Origin: Aquimarina sp. RZ0
GTDB lineage: Bacteria > Bacteroidota > Bacteroidia > Flavobacteriales > Flavobacteriaceae
Assembly: GCF_008370685.1 (NCBI RefSeq)
Contig: NZ_VTZU01000033.1
Location: 1-64,000, forward strand
DNA: 64,000 nucleotides
Reading direction: 5' to 3'
The notes below the pieces were generated by a model, which saw nothing but the letters and a program-made list of their open reading frames with translations, ran no database searches and had not been told where the DNA came from. Below are positions 35,121 to 44,146 of the stretch, in pieces (within the stretch, counting starts at the first letter, position 1; the number at the start of each line of letters is the position of its first letter). The translations under genes were made by a program, and so were the position numbers.

Positions 35121-36830
35121 CTATTTTTTAGTCTCCAGAAGTACAATATCATGCTGAGAGGTAATTGATACTTCACTTTCTTTTACAATAACTTCTGTAC
35201 CCGAATAGGCATCAACTAGCAGGGTTCCATTCGTGAAGACATTATCTACATTAATTTTTTTAGTGCCTTTACCCTGATGAAGCCCTATAATTATGCGGTC
35301 GTGAATATCATTTTTATGATATGTTCTTGAAAAAGTATACGGAGTTTTATGGATCATTTTATGGATTCCTGCGCCTATGGCGGGATGATTTTTTCTAAAA
35401 GTGCCTAATTTTTGCCAATGTTTTAATATGGATCGGGTATTCTCTTTTTCTAAATCTTTCCAATTCATATTGGAACGAAGGGTAGCATCACCCTGGGCTC
35501 CTTCTATGGAGAGAGACCTAGCTGTTTCATCTCCATAATATATCTGAGAAATTCCCGGAGTTAATAATAATTTGGTAGCAGACTCATAAGATTTACTTCG
35601 ATCCTTATCAAATGGTGCTCCATCATCGTGAGAGCTGATATAATTTAGAATGCTTTTACCTTTTAGATCCGTTTGCAGTATAGTATTGTATTTATGAAAT
35701 AATTGTTCATAGCTCAATTGTTCTGCATCATATTTAAATTGAAAATTAATCAAATTATCAAAGCCGTGCGCATAATAATCTACTTTTCGATCTCCAAAAT
35801 CATAAAAACGTTTTCCATCAATATTATATCCATATAACTCTCCTAAAACATAAAACTCATTAGTGTCTAATACTTGATCTGGGTTATTTTTTTTCCACGT
35901 GGCAAAAGCTACTTTAGCTTGTTCTGTTAGTACCGCCCAGACACTTTCTTCGACGTGTTTTACTGTATCTACTCGATACCCATCAATCCCTAATTCTCTT
36001 ACATAATCAGTTAGCCATTTAATAATATAGTTTTTTGGAGAACGTTCAAGGCCTGATGTTGCAAAGAAAATCTCTAACTCATGCATTTCGGTATCTAATC
36101 TTCCTTCTTTTTGCCATGTATCGATCAATGCCTGTGGAAGCGCTACAGCGGCATCCATTTCTGTTTTAATATCGGGTAAATTCTTTACTAATGTACATTT
36201 TACAGTACTTTCATAATCTTTATACGTACATTGAGGTGAAGTTCTTACCCAATTATCCGGCCAAACAGGATCTTTTTTGGTAACAGGTCCGGTGTGATTG
36301 ATCACAACATCCATAAGAATTCTGATGCCATTTTTGTGAGCTGTAGTTACTAGTTTTTTTAAGTCATCATAGGTGCCAAAATTAGGGTCAATACTTGTCC
36401 AGTCCTTTGCCCAGTATCCATGAAACGCATAGGTATTACCAGTTCCTTCATCTACACTATCATGTATTTGTTCAATCAATGGATTTATCCATAGTACATT
36501 AATTCCTAAATCATTAAAATAACCGCTTTCTATCTGCTGAATAATACCCTTTATATCTCCTCCTTCGAATCCTCTTAAAACTCCGGTTTTTTTTGTCCTT
36601 TCCAATACTAGATCATTAGAGGTATCTCCATTCATAAATCTATCAGCCAATAAGAAATATACATTGGCAGCTTCCCAAATAAATGGTAAATTTTTAGGGA
36701 TAACAGTTGTGGACTTTTCTATTGGTGTTTTTGATATTTCAGTTTTTTCACTGGTATCTTTCACAGCATCATTACAAGAAATTATGATATAAAAAAATCC
36801 TAGTAGAATATTCTTTAGTAAATGTCTCAT
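35121..36830 (-). CDS. GH13 alpha-amylase family lipoprotein
   Basis: 569 residues from the ATG at 36830, where MRHLLKNILLGFFYIIISC is a lipoprotein signal; the frame from 36863 adds 11 residues. It has the GH13 barrel with all four conserved regions: DVVINH, GYRVDTVKH with the nucleophile D288, the acid/base E331 in GELYG and D402 in SSHDDGAP. It should cut alpha-1,4-glucans at the cell surface or in the periplasm. There is no susC/susD pair beside it, so it is not part of a visible polysaccharide utilization locus. The exact specificity (amylase, neopullulanase or maltogenic) cannot be told. Confidence 0.92.
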   Translation of the reverse strand: MRHLLKNILLGFFYIIISCNDAVKDTSEKTEISKTPIEKSTTVIPKNLPFIWEAANVYFLLADRFMNGDTSNDLVLERTKKTGVLRGFEGGDIKGIIQQIESGYFNDLGINVLWINPLIEQIHDSVDEGTGNTYAFHGYWAKDWTSIDPNFGTYDDLKKLVTTAHKNGIRILMDVVINHTGPVTKKDPVWPDNWVRTSPQCTYKDYESTVKCTLVKNLPDIKTEMDAAVALPQALIDTWQKEGRLDTEMHELEIFFATSGLERSPKNYIIKWLTDYVRELGIDGYRVDTVKHVEESVWAVLTEQAKVAFATWKKNNPDQVLDTNEFYVLGELYGYNIDGKRFYDFGDRKVDYYAHGFDNLINFQFKYDAEQLSYEQLFHKYNTILQTDLKGKSILNYISSHDDGAPFDKDRSKSYESATKLLLTPGISQIYYGDETARSLSIEGAQGDATLRSNMNWKDLEKENTRSILKHWQKLGTFRKNHPAIGAGIHKMIHKTPYTFSRTYHKNDIHDRIIIGLHQGKGTKKINVDNVFTNGTLLVDAYSGTEVIVKESEVSITSQHDIVLLETKK

Positions 36831-37026
36831 TTGTAGTAATTCATATGGTATATTATAGATCAAGGAGTATGCTAAGCAATCCCTTTTTTATAAATAGCAG
36901 CAGGAATATACTTATTATTTTTTGAAATGGATCTAAGGTATTTTTTTTTGACATTTAGAATGCAAACTTAGTCTTTGATTTTTAGTGTTTTATGGTTGTT
37001 TAAGGTTTTAGTATTCATTATTAAAA

Positions 37027-37062
37027 AAAGAACCACAAAGCATTCTATGCTCGTGATTCTTT
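37027..37062 (-). terminator. Terminator of the small lipoprotein gene
   Basis: AAAGAACCAC and GTGATTCTTT arms with an inner AGCAT/ATGCT stem; on the minus strand it is followed by a run of T. It lies about 40 bp after the stop codon at 37104. Confidence 0.7.
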
Positions 37063-37103
37063 TATATAAATTAGCCAAAAATTAATTTATTAGATAATTA
37101 GTC

Positions 37104-37763
37104 TTATGGACAAATAGGATTACATGGTGGTTCAATAGGTCCGCCATCTCCACTATCTCTGGGTCTTCTTACAGTTCTGCCATCACCCCATTTTCTTGCT
37201 TCTGGATTTACCACCCAAATACGTAGTCCTCTACTGGCAAATTCGTTTCTTTCCAGAGCTGATTCCAATCTCAATGTGATGACATCTTGCCCTTGATCAT
37301 TCACGTATTGAACTCGATTGGAACCTCTATATGTTCCTATAATTGCAGAACCAGAAGTGGTGCGAATATCAACATAGGCATCCTCTTCAAAATCAGAACC
37401 GACAATCCAGATACAATAATTATCTTCACAACCAGCACCTGCTCTCGATATTCTGGGAAGCCCTATGGGTTCGATAAGAGCTGCATTATAAATTCCTAAA
37501 AAAAATGGAGGGTAATTAGGACAGCCCGGATAATCGTACAAATATCCCACAACTCTAAATCCTGTAGGTATTGGTTGAAAAGAACAAATAATACTTTGAA
37601 AAGAAGATTTGCTTACATCTAAATCGTCAAAATTTGTAATCACTTTGATATCTTCTGTATGTTGGATGACCTCTTGTTCTGGAATAATAGCATCCTCTTT
37701 TTGACAACTTGCGATTCCGAATAATAGAAAGATCAAAATTATCTTGTTTATATTGTTTTTCAT
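37104..37763 (-). CDS. Hypothetical lipoprotein
   Basis: 219 residues from the ATG at 37763 (MKNNINKIILIFLLFGIASC), a good lipoprotein signal with lipobox GIASC; the frame from 37811 is longer by 16 residues. The middle (CIWIVGSDFEEDAYVDI to GLRIWVVNPEARKW) resembles an IPT/TIG-type Ig fold used in binding. The end is proline-rich with a CNPICP motif. No known family beyond that. It is probably a surface lipoprotein and is transcribed alone, with its own terminator. Confidence 0.7.
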   Translation of the reverse strand: MKNNINKIILIFLLFGIASCQKEDAIIPEQEVIQHTEDIKVITNFDDLDVSKSSFQSIICSFQPIPTGFRVVGYLYDYPGCPNYPPFFLGIYNAALIEPIGLPRISRAGAGCEDNYCIWIVGSDFEEDAYVDIRTTSGSAIIGTYRGSNRVQYVNDQGQDVITLRLESALERNEFASRGLRIWVVNPEARKWGDGRTVRRPRDSGDGGPIEPPCNPICP

Positions 37764-38332
37764 ACGAATAAAAATTAAAGTTTTAAAATGATTTATAATT
37801 CTTGCCGGCAAAGAATCTTTTGATAAAACTATAGGTAAATCGTTAAGTATTAAAATATAAAAAGATCAGTTTTATAAATTTGATACTATTGCATGATCTG
37901 AAAATATACACTGAATTATAAGCCATTTACTTTTTATACACCTCTTTTGATTTCTACTTGTTCAAAGGGATGATATTTAGTGTTTTATGTGATGAATTCT
38001 ATTGGAAATGAATTATGTTTTGAACTACAGTTTTTATAGTTAACATTTTTTAACACAAGAAAATAACCCTCGCATGTAGGGGAAAAGCAGTTTTAAATGT
38101 TTATAATATGTGACTAAACTTTAAAATAAAGAATGATTGGTGATAAAAGTTTTGATGTACGTATTGCCAAACTAATTATATAGCATCAAATTATTACTGG
38201 ATGCATAGTAATGATTTGTGATTTTAATAAAAAAGGCCCTGTTTTTCAGGGTTAACACCCCGTAACCTAGAAAGCACTCTGGAAAGTTATTTTCAGAGTG
38301 CTTTTGCATTAAAAAAAATCTGAAGCGTTCAA
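37764..38332. other. Intergenic region
   Basis: About 570 bp with no gene. It contains a short GC-rich inverted repeat CCCTCGCATGTAGGG (38067-38081), which stands out in this AT-rich DNA and may be a regulator site for the lipoprotein gene. Two hairpins at 38228-38306 end the upstream gene. Confidence 0.5.
38228..38306 (-). terminator. Tandem terminator hairpins after the P-domain/CARDB gene
   Basis: The first hairpin reached on the minus strand is AAAGCACTCTG/CAGAGTGCTTT (38271-38304). The second is CCCTG-AAAAA-CAGGG (38237-38251 on the plus strand), followed on the minus strand by a T run. Both lie within 105 bp of the stop codon at 38333. Confidence 0.75.
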
Positions 38333-39910
38333 CTATTTTTTTAGAAGATGACCTTGATACGATTTTTCATCAATCTTCAGATTATAAAAATACAGTCCAT
38401 TAGGTAGATTGATGCTTTCATATGTAAAAATTTGTTCTCCTTTTGATTGTGTTTTTGAAGTAGTTTTATCTACGATGCTTCCTTTTGTGTCATACACTGT
38501 TAGAGAAATATTCGATTTTTTATTAGTAGCAGTAATAGAAAAGTTTATTTTTTCGCGAAATGGATTAGGATACACTTTTTTTAATGATGTAGCTACTATA
38601 GATGGATACCTTTCTTTGTTCGTAATAATTTTATTTGTTTTTAATCTTGATCTGATTGGGTAAACACGAATAGTTTCACCATTTTGGATCGTAGGAATTT
38701 TAAATTTCACTTCATTATTGTTCTCATTTGTTTCTGTAATACTATTATCGGCATCTGCTGCTATACTTAATATATAATCTCTTATATGAGTAAGGTAGTA
38801 ATTAACATCCAGATAAAATGTTACTTTTAGCACTCCATTAGTTTCGACAGGCAATAATTTTTGACTATCTAATACACTTTCGCTCCTACGGTTTTGATCA
38901 TATAGGTTTACGATCGTGGTTTCAGCAATTGGGAGTTGCCCTTTATTAGCAACGGCACACGTTATATAAATACCAAATGTGCCTGATGGTCGTGAAATTT
39001 CAATCGAATTAATTTTTAGATCCTTATAAGAAGTGATAAAATAATCAGAGATGTTGTTCTCTTCGTTTAATTCTTCTATCTCATTATCTGCATCAAGCTT
39101 GCAAATAATATATGTATTGGTCAATCTTTCATGCGCTTCTTTAGGTATCTGTAGATTTAGTTCTACTTCGTTAAAATTGGAAATGCTGTGTATTGTTTTG
39201 GTAGTAAATAATGTATCCTTATCGTCAAGCTGATTATCTTTTGATATATAAAATTTTATTTTAAATGTTGTATTAATTGGGTCTCTGGCCATATTAGAGA
39301 TTATATATTTTAGCATAAAACTATCAGAATCCTGATTGGGAATCCAGTAGATCGAATTTATACCCAGATCTACTAAGTCATAAATCAAAAAACTTGCAGA
39401 ATTTCTATCAATTGTATTTTCTGGAGGTAAATCATCAGTAGAATTACATGCGCTGTCATCAGAACATTTTTCCAGAGCAAAATGTAAATTATGATTTCCT
39501 GCAATTAATCGTTCGCCATCAATACATCTGTTGATTACAATAGAGGATGTTCTACTACTTTCTTGACTAGTAAGAATAAAGCCTGTCGGTGGAGGGATTT
39601 TTACGGGAACTAATGTAGTAGCTGGCGATCGTATTGCTAAACGAAAATCACCAAGGTTGGTATGTGTTACTTTATAGTCTATTGTAATTCTAACAGGGAT
39701 GCAATTTCTTCTGGGTATTTTTATATCTATATCTGGAGGGACAATAATTTTTGCCGTATTTTCATACACCTCGATCGTAATATATATAGAGTTTGCCTCG
39801 TTTACAATCGTTACTTCCTCAGAGCAGTTAGTAGCAGTGAATGAATGAATAGCAGGAGGCAAGAATATAAAAAAGAGTAGGGTAAGAAAAGAAATTGTTT
39901 TTGGATACAT
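38333..39910 (-). CDS. T9SS surface protein with P-domain-like and CARDB domains
   Basis: 525 residues with a signal peptide (ISFLTLLFFIFLPPAIHSF). Residues ~40-170 resemble a proprotein-convertase P-domain (VTHTNLGDFRLAIRSPATT). Two CARDB adhesion domains follow (FKIKFYISKDNQLDDKD to EENNIS, and VANKGQLPIAETTIV to ETNENNNEV). The last ~80 residues are a T9SS sorting domain (VYPNPFREKINFSI). It has no catalytic domain, so it is likely a structural or adhesive surface protein. The upstream gap includes a ~145-bp imperfect palindrome. Confidence 0.85.
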   Translation of the reverse strand: MYPKTISFLTLLFFIFLPPAIHSFTATNCSEEVTIVNEANSIYITIEVYENTAKIIVPPDIDIKIPRRNCIPVRITIDYKVTHTNLGDFRLAIRSPATTLVPVKIPPPTGFILTSQESSRTSSIVINRCIDGERLIAGNHNLHFALEKCSDDSACNSTDDLPPENTIDRNSASFLIYDLVDLGINSIYWIPNQDSDSFMLKYIISNMARDPINTTFKIKFYISKDNQLDDKDTLFTTKTIHSISNFNEVELNLQIPKEAHERLTNTYIICKLDADNEIEELNEENNISDYFITSYKDLKINSIEISRPSGTFGIYITCAVANKGQLPIAETTIVNLYDQNRRSESVLDSQKLLPVETNGVLKVTFYLDVNYYLTHIRDYILSIAADADNSITETNENNNEVKFKIPTIQNGETIRVYPIRSRLKTNKIITNKERYPSIVATSLKKVYPNPFREKINFSITATNKKSNISLTVYDTKGSIVDKTTSKTQSKGEQIFTYESINLPNGLYFYNLKIDEKSYQGHLLKK

Positions 39911-40043
39911 TTGAGAAATAGGTTTTATGGTATGATGAATAGCTTACTTAATATCAATAAAAGCTCAAAATCTGATTTTATCTGACGTTGTATTTTTTAT
40001 AGAAAATTTATATTGAAGACAACTGAAATTTTGTGATTTAAAG

Positions 40044-40187
40044 TATCTCAATATACTTTTTTAGTAGTACTACTTTACGCAATTATTTACGTTACTTTAA
40101 AAGTACGAGTTTCGCAAAATAAAAGAATATTTTAAGTTATAAATTTCGTCAATTTTATAAAATTGATCGTATTTTGAGATACGATAG
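40044..40187. repeat. Possible palindromic element upstream of the P-domain gene
   Basis: AGTATCTCAATATAC near the left and GTATTTTGAGATACG near the right pair over ~14 bp across a ~145-bp unit with no coding capacity. Size and layout resemble the palindromic repeats elsewhere in the window, but I found no second copy. Confidence 0.45.
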
Positions 40188-40205
40188 ACTATATTTTAAG
40201 AATGT

Positions 40206-41936
40206 TTAAGTCATTTGCTTATCAGTCTTTTGTATTTGTTTTATATAGTATGAATGTGTAAGACCAGTATGTTTTTTGAATGCAGAAGCAAAAGTATTTA
40301 CGCTCTTATATCCTAATTCTCCAGAGATCGCTTTTATGGTATAAGAACGAAATTTTTGATCCGTTTTTAATCTAGAACAGCAATGCTTAATTCTTAGCTC
40401 ATTGATATAATCGCTAAAAGATTGCTTTCTGTACTCATTCATAATTTTTGATAAATATGAAGTATTTGTATGTATATTTTTTGCTGTTGTATATAAGCTG
40501 CAACTTTTCTCTACAAAGAAATTCGTTTTTTCTAAATCCTTTAATAGTATAAAAATTTCTTTTGCTTTTTTATCCGTTATCACTTCTTTTGTAGTAGTAG
40601 GAATTGGAATAGGAGATGACGCTTCTATTCGGTTTTGGAGGTTTTTAAACAGTTCTTTATTTTTACGTTGTTTTCTATAATGATATAGTAATAAAAAAAA
40701 TGTAAAAGTTATTACAAAAGCAAACCCGATAGTATAAAGAGTATTTTTTGATAGGAGCTCTTCATTTTTTTCCTTAAGATTTAAAATGTTATACTTATAT
40801 AACCGCTGACTTGTAAGTATATCATCGTGATGTCTGGAATCGATAATTCTCTTATAGGCATTACCAAAATATAATTGTTTATGTACATCACCCTTTTTTT
40901 CTGCACATTGTTGTGCTAAATCATACATTTCTGTGATTTTCTCTATTTGCTTTTCTTTTTCATAAGAATCAATATCCTTAAAATTTTCTTCTAAATAGTT
41001 CAAAGCTTTTTCATATGCTTCTTTTTTGTAATAGATGGTTGCCAGATGATAATTGAGTGTATAAAAATTAGGATCAAATACTTTTTCTTTTTTATGGATC
41101 AGCAGTGCGGCATTAGTAAGAAACGATAGTGCTTGATCATACTCTTTTTTTTGAATGTATGCTTCAGCTATCGTCATATTAAAAACAGTGATATATACAT
41201 TTTCGCCTAGCTTAACGGCTAATTCGAGCCCTTCTTTATAAAAGGTAATAGCACTATCATATTTTTGCAGCTTATACTTGCATACTCCAGCTCCAAGAAT
41301 TGATGATAGATAAGTAGCATTATAGTTACCAATAAACTTATTTTCTTTTTTGTTTAATAAGGAAATAATTTTCTGATAAGTTTCCAGAGATTCTTGATAG
41401 AGACCAACTCTGGTTTTTAGGTTACTTATATTGGCTAGTAATTGAATTTTTTGATTTTTATCATTGCTATCTTCTACAATATCATATGCTTTTAGGTACT
41501 CTTCTAATGCATTGTTATAATACCTAATTTGGAAATATGAATTCCCCATAAAATTATGGGCCACTACTTTTTTGATATCATTTTCTTGTTTTTGGGCAAT
41601 TTTATACATCATTTTTCCATACCGTATGGCTACAATAAAATCTCCTTTTACAGTAGCAATATCCCCTAAATAATAATATGAAGTATATTGAATATTATCA
41701 TTTTTATCACGAATTCCTCGTTGTAAGTATAATTCATAATACATTTCTGCTACTCTGGTATCCTTGGCATAGATATTTCTTAAAAAACTTTCTATAGTAT
41801 CTGTTTTCTTCTCGTTAAGAATAAAATTATTAACAGAAGAGTGGAGATGAGTGCTATCAATTTCAGGCTGTTCCTGTACGTAAAACATAGAATAACAAAA
41901 CTGAAGGAAGAATAAAAATACAGTTGTAATTCTCAT
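40206..41936 (-). CDS. TPR-containing, membrane-anchored AraC-type regulator
   Basis: 576 residues. An N-terminal signal or anchor (RITTVFLFFLQFCYSMFY) is followed by about six tetratricopeptide repeats (residues ~60-370), a transmembrane helix (IGFAFVITFTFFLLLYHY, about 410-428), and a C-terminal AraC/XylS helix-turn-helix (about 480-570: TAKNIHTNTSYLSKIMNEY, AISGELGYKSVNTFASAFKK). This layout is a one-component membrane regulator common in Flavobacteria: the periplasmic TPR region would sense a signal and the cytoplasmic AraC domain would bind DNA. Its targets are unknown, but neighbouring surface proteins are candidates. Confidence 0.9.
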   Translation of the reverse strand: MRITTVFLFFLQFCYSMFYVQEQPEIDSTHLHSSVNNFILNEKKTDTIESFLRNIYAKDTRVAEMYYELYLQRGIRDKNDNIQYTSYYYLGDIATVKGDFIVAIRYGKMMYKIAQKQENDIKKVVAHNFMGNSYFQIRYYNNALEEYLKAYDIVEDSNDKNQKIQLLANISNLKTRVGLYQESLETYQKIISLLNKKENKFIGNYNATYLSSILGAGVCKYKLQKYDSAITFYKEGLELAVKLGENVYITVFNMTIAEAYIQKKEYDQALSFLTNAALLIHKKEKVFDPNFYTLNYHLATIYYKKEAYEKALNYLEENFKDIDSYEKEKQIEKITEMYDLAQQCAEKKGDVHKQLYFGNAYKRIIDSRHHDDILTSQRLYKYNILNLKEKNEELLSKNTLYTIGFAFVITFTFFLLLYHYRKQRKNKELFKNLQNRIEASSPIPIPTTTKEVITDKKAKEIFILLKDLEKTNFFVEKSCSLYTTAKNIHTNTSYLSKIMNEYRKQSFSDYINELRIKHCCSRLKTDQKFRSYTIKAISGELGYKSVNTFASAFKKHTGLTHSYYIKQIQKTDKQMT

Positions 41937-42273
41937 GATATTTTAAGGAGTTATATATTGGTTTAGAGACAGAAAACTTTTAGAAAAATAATATACCCGT
42001 ATTAAAAACGTAAAAAGTGATGGCATACCGATGATATTAATTATCGGGTTTTTTTGAGGTACTAGTAAAATCATATATAACAAACAATAAGAAATTTAAA
42101 AATTACTTACAGGGTGTTGGCATTATAAAGTGCTTAATAAACTCTATAGCAAAGGTGACAGAGGTTATAATACACTTTAAAATTTTGACTATTAGAACAA
42201 CTCAGCTTGACACATTCTTTGTTTCATTGATTATCAGATAATAAATATGGTGGGTACATCCTAAGAAAAATCA
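41937..42273. other. Intergenic region with a plus-strand terminator and a structured segment
   Basis: Between the AraC-type gene and the carboxylase gene, both on the minus strand. A hairpin with a T run points in the plus direction (42028-42055) although no plus-strand gene precedes it. A second inverted-repeat segment lies at 42127-42178. No gene is recognised. Confidence 0.5.
42028..42055 (+). terminator. Plus-strand terminator without an upstream gene
   Basis: CCGATGAT (42028-42035), loop ATTA, ATTATCGG (42040-42047), then a run of seven T. It would end a transcript running on the plus strand, for instance an antisense or small RNA from upstream of the AraC-type gene. Confidence 0.45.
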
Positions 42274-43902
42274 TTACACTTGAATCACTCCAAGATTAAA
42301 TGGTTTCTCAATAGGGGCGTGATCCGCTGCTTCGATTCCCATTGAGATCCATTTTCTGGTGTCTAATGGATCAATGATAGCATCAGTCCAGATCCTTGCA
42401 GCAGCATAATATGGAGAAATCTGATGGTCATACCGTGCTTTAATTTTATCAAACAACGCCTTTTCATCTTCTTCTGATAATGCTTCGTCCTTCTTTTTTA
42501 ATGAAGCGGTTTCGATCTGTAATAGTACTTTTGCAGCTTGTGCGCCGCCCATCACAGCTAGTTCTGCACTTGGCCAGGCACATATTAATCTGGGATCGTA
42601 TGCTTTACCGCACATAGCATAATTTCCTGCACCATAAGAATTACCCATGATAATAGTAAATTTAGGAACTACACTATTACTTACTGCATTTACCATCTTA
42701 GCTCCATCTTTTATAATACCTCCGTGTTCACTTTTACTACCTACCATAAACCCGGTAACATCTTGTAAAAAAACCAATGGAATTTTTTTCTGATTACAAT
42801 TAGCTATAAACCTGGTGGCTTTATCAGCAGAATCAGAGTAAATAACACCTCCGAATTGCATTTCTCCTTTTTTAGACTTTACTAATTTGCGTTGATTGGC
42901 AACAATACCAACGGCCCAGCCATCAATACGAGCATAGCCAGTAATAATGGTTTTACCATATCCCGCTTTGTATTCTTCAAAATCAGAATCATCAACTAAT
43001 CGATGAATGATTTCCATAGTATCATATTGCTCATTTCTGGCTTTTGGTAAAATTCCATAAATGTCCTCTTGTTTTGCTTTAGGTTTAGTCGCTTTAATTC
43101 TATTATATCCTGTTTTGTTATACGCTCCAATCTTAGCGACTATATTTTTGATCGTATCCAATGCATCTTTATCATCTTTGGATTTATAATCTGTGACTCC
43201 GGAAATTTCGCAATGTGTAGTAGCGCCACCCAGCGTTTCATTATCAATACTTTCTCCAATAGCTGCTTTTACTAAATAACTCCCTGCAAGAAAAATACTT
43301 CCTGTTTTGTCAACAATCAATGCTTCATCACTCATAATTGGCAAATAAGCACCGCCGGCAACACAGCTACCCATAACAGCAGAGATCTGGGTAATACCCA
43401 TACTACTCATTACAGCATTATTTCTGAATATTCTACCAAAATGCTCTTTATCCGGAAAAATTTCATCCTGCATAGGTAAATATACGCCAGCGCTATCTAC
43501 CAGGTATATAATAGGCAATCTGTTTTCTATAGAAATTTCCTGAGCTCTTAAGTTTTTCTTTCCGGTAATAGGGAACCAGGCACCGGCTTTTACTGTTGCA
43601 TCATTTGCAACAACAATACACTGCTTACCACTAATATATCCAATTTTGACAATAACACCTCCACTTGGACATCCTCCATGTTCTTCATACATATTTTCTC
43701 CAGCAAAAGCTCCAATTTCTATAGATTCGGCATTATCGTCTAGTAAATATGCTATACGTTCCCGAGCAGTCATCTTTCCCTTAGCATGAAGTTTTTCAAT
43801 CCGTTTTTCTCCTCCTCCTAATTTTACTTTAGCAAGTTTCTGGCGTAAGGCGGATACCAGAAGCTTATTATGATCTTCGTTCTTATTGAAGTTTATATCC
43901 AT
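42274..43902 (-). CDS. Acyl-CoA carboxylase beta subunit (carboxyltransferase)
   Basis: 542 residues, the full length of a carboxyltransferase subunit of the MccB/PccB type. N-terminal half: KMTARERIAYLLD, GGCPSGGVIVKIGYI and GSCVAGGAYLPIMSDE. C-terminal half: PLVFLQDVTGFMVG, IMGNSYGAGNYAMCGKAYDP and AWPSAELAVMGGAQAAKVL. The closest resemblance is to methylcrotonyl-CoA carboxylase beta subunits of leucine breakdown, but propionyl or another acyl-CoA cannot be excluded. The biotin-carrying alpha subunit is not adjacent. It is transcribed alone on the minus strand, divergent from the nuclease gene. Confidence 0.88.
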   Translation of the reverse strand: MDINFNKNEDHNKLLVSALRQKLAKVKLGGGEKRIEKLHAKGKMTARERIAYLLDDNAESIEIGAFAGENMYEEHGGCPSGGVIVKIGYISGKQCIVVANDATVKAGAWFPITGKKNLRAQEISIENRLPIIYLVDSAGVYLPMQDEIFPDKEHFGRIFRNNAVMSSMGITQISAVMGSCVAGGAYLPIMSDEALIVDKTGSIFLAGSYLVKAAIGESIDNETLGGATTHCEISGVTDYKSKDDKDALDTIKNIVAKIGAYNKTGYNRIKATKPKAKQEDIYGILPKARNEQYDTMEIIHRLVDDSDFEEYKAGYGKTIITGYARIDGWAVGIVANQRKLVKSKKGEMQFGGVIYSDSADKATRFIANCNQKKIPLVFLQDVTGFMVGSKSEHGGIIKDGAKMVNAVSNSVVPKFTIIMGNSYGAGNYAMCGKAYDPRLICAWPSAELAVMGGAQAAKVLLQIETASLKKKDEALSEEDEKALFDKIKARYDHQISPYYAAARIWTDAIIDPLDTRKWISMGIEAADHAPIEKPFNLGVIQV

Positions 43903-43994
43903 TTGTGTGTATTGTTTTCACGAAAATACAAAAAAGAGAGTGTATTAAAATATTTCCATCCTGTTCAAATTCTATAAGGAGCGTACTATCCTAA

Positions 43995-44023
43995 AAAAAG
44001 GTTGTTTTTATGTTAACCTTTTT
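43995..44023 (+). other. Inverted repeat between divergent genes
   Basis: AAAAAGGTT (43995-44003) and AACCTTTTT (44015-44023) form a hairpin 120 bp upstream of the nuclease gene. It looks like a terminator but no plus-strand gene precedes it; it could be an attenuator or a worn repeat. Confidence 0.35.
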
Positions 44024-44146
44024 GTTTTAAAAACACTGATTTATAATGGTTTACTGATGATTTGTTAGTGTTGAATTAACAAGTGAAAGCTAGCTTTATA
44101 CATACTCTGAAAATCATTTTTTCTATAACCTTTAATTCGTTTATTT

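Noticed and set aside
35121-36830. Polysaccharide utilization locus around the GH13 lipoprotein
   Set aside because: No susC/susD-like pair or second glycosidase is adjacent; neighbours are a phosphatase and an unrelated lipoprotein.
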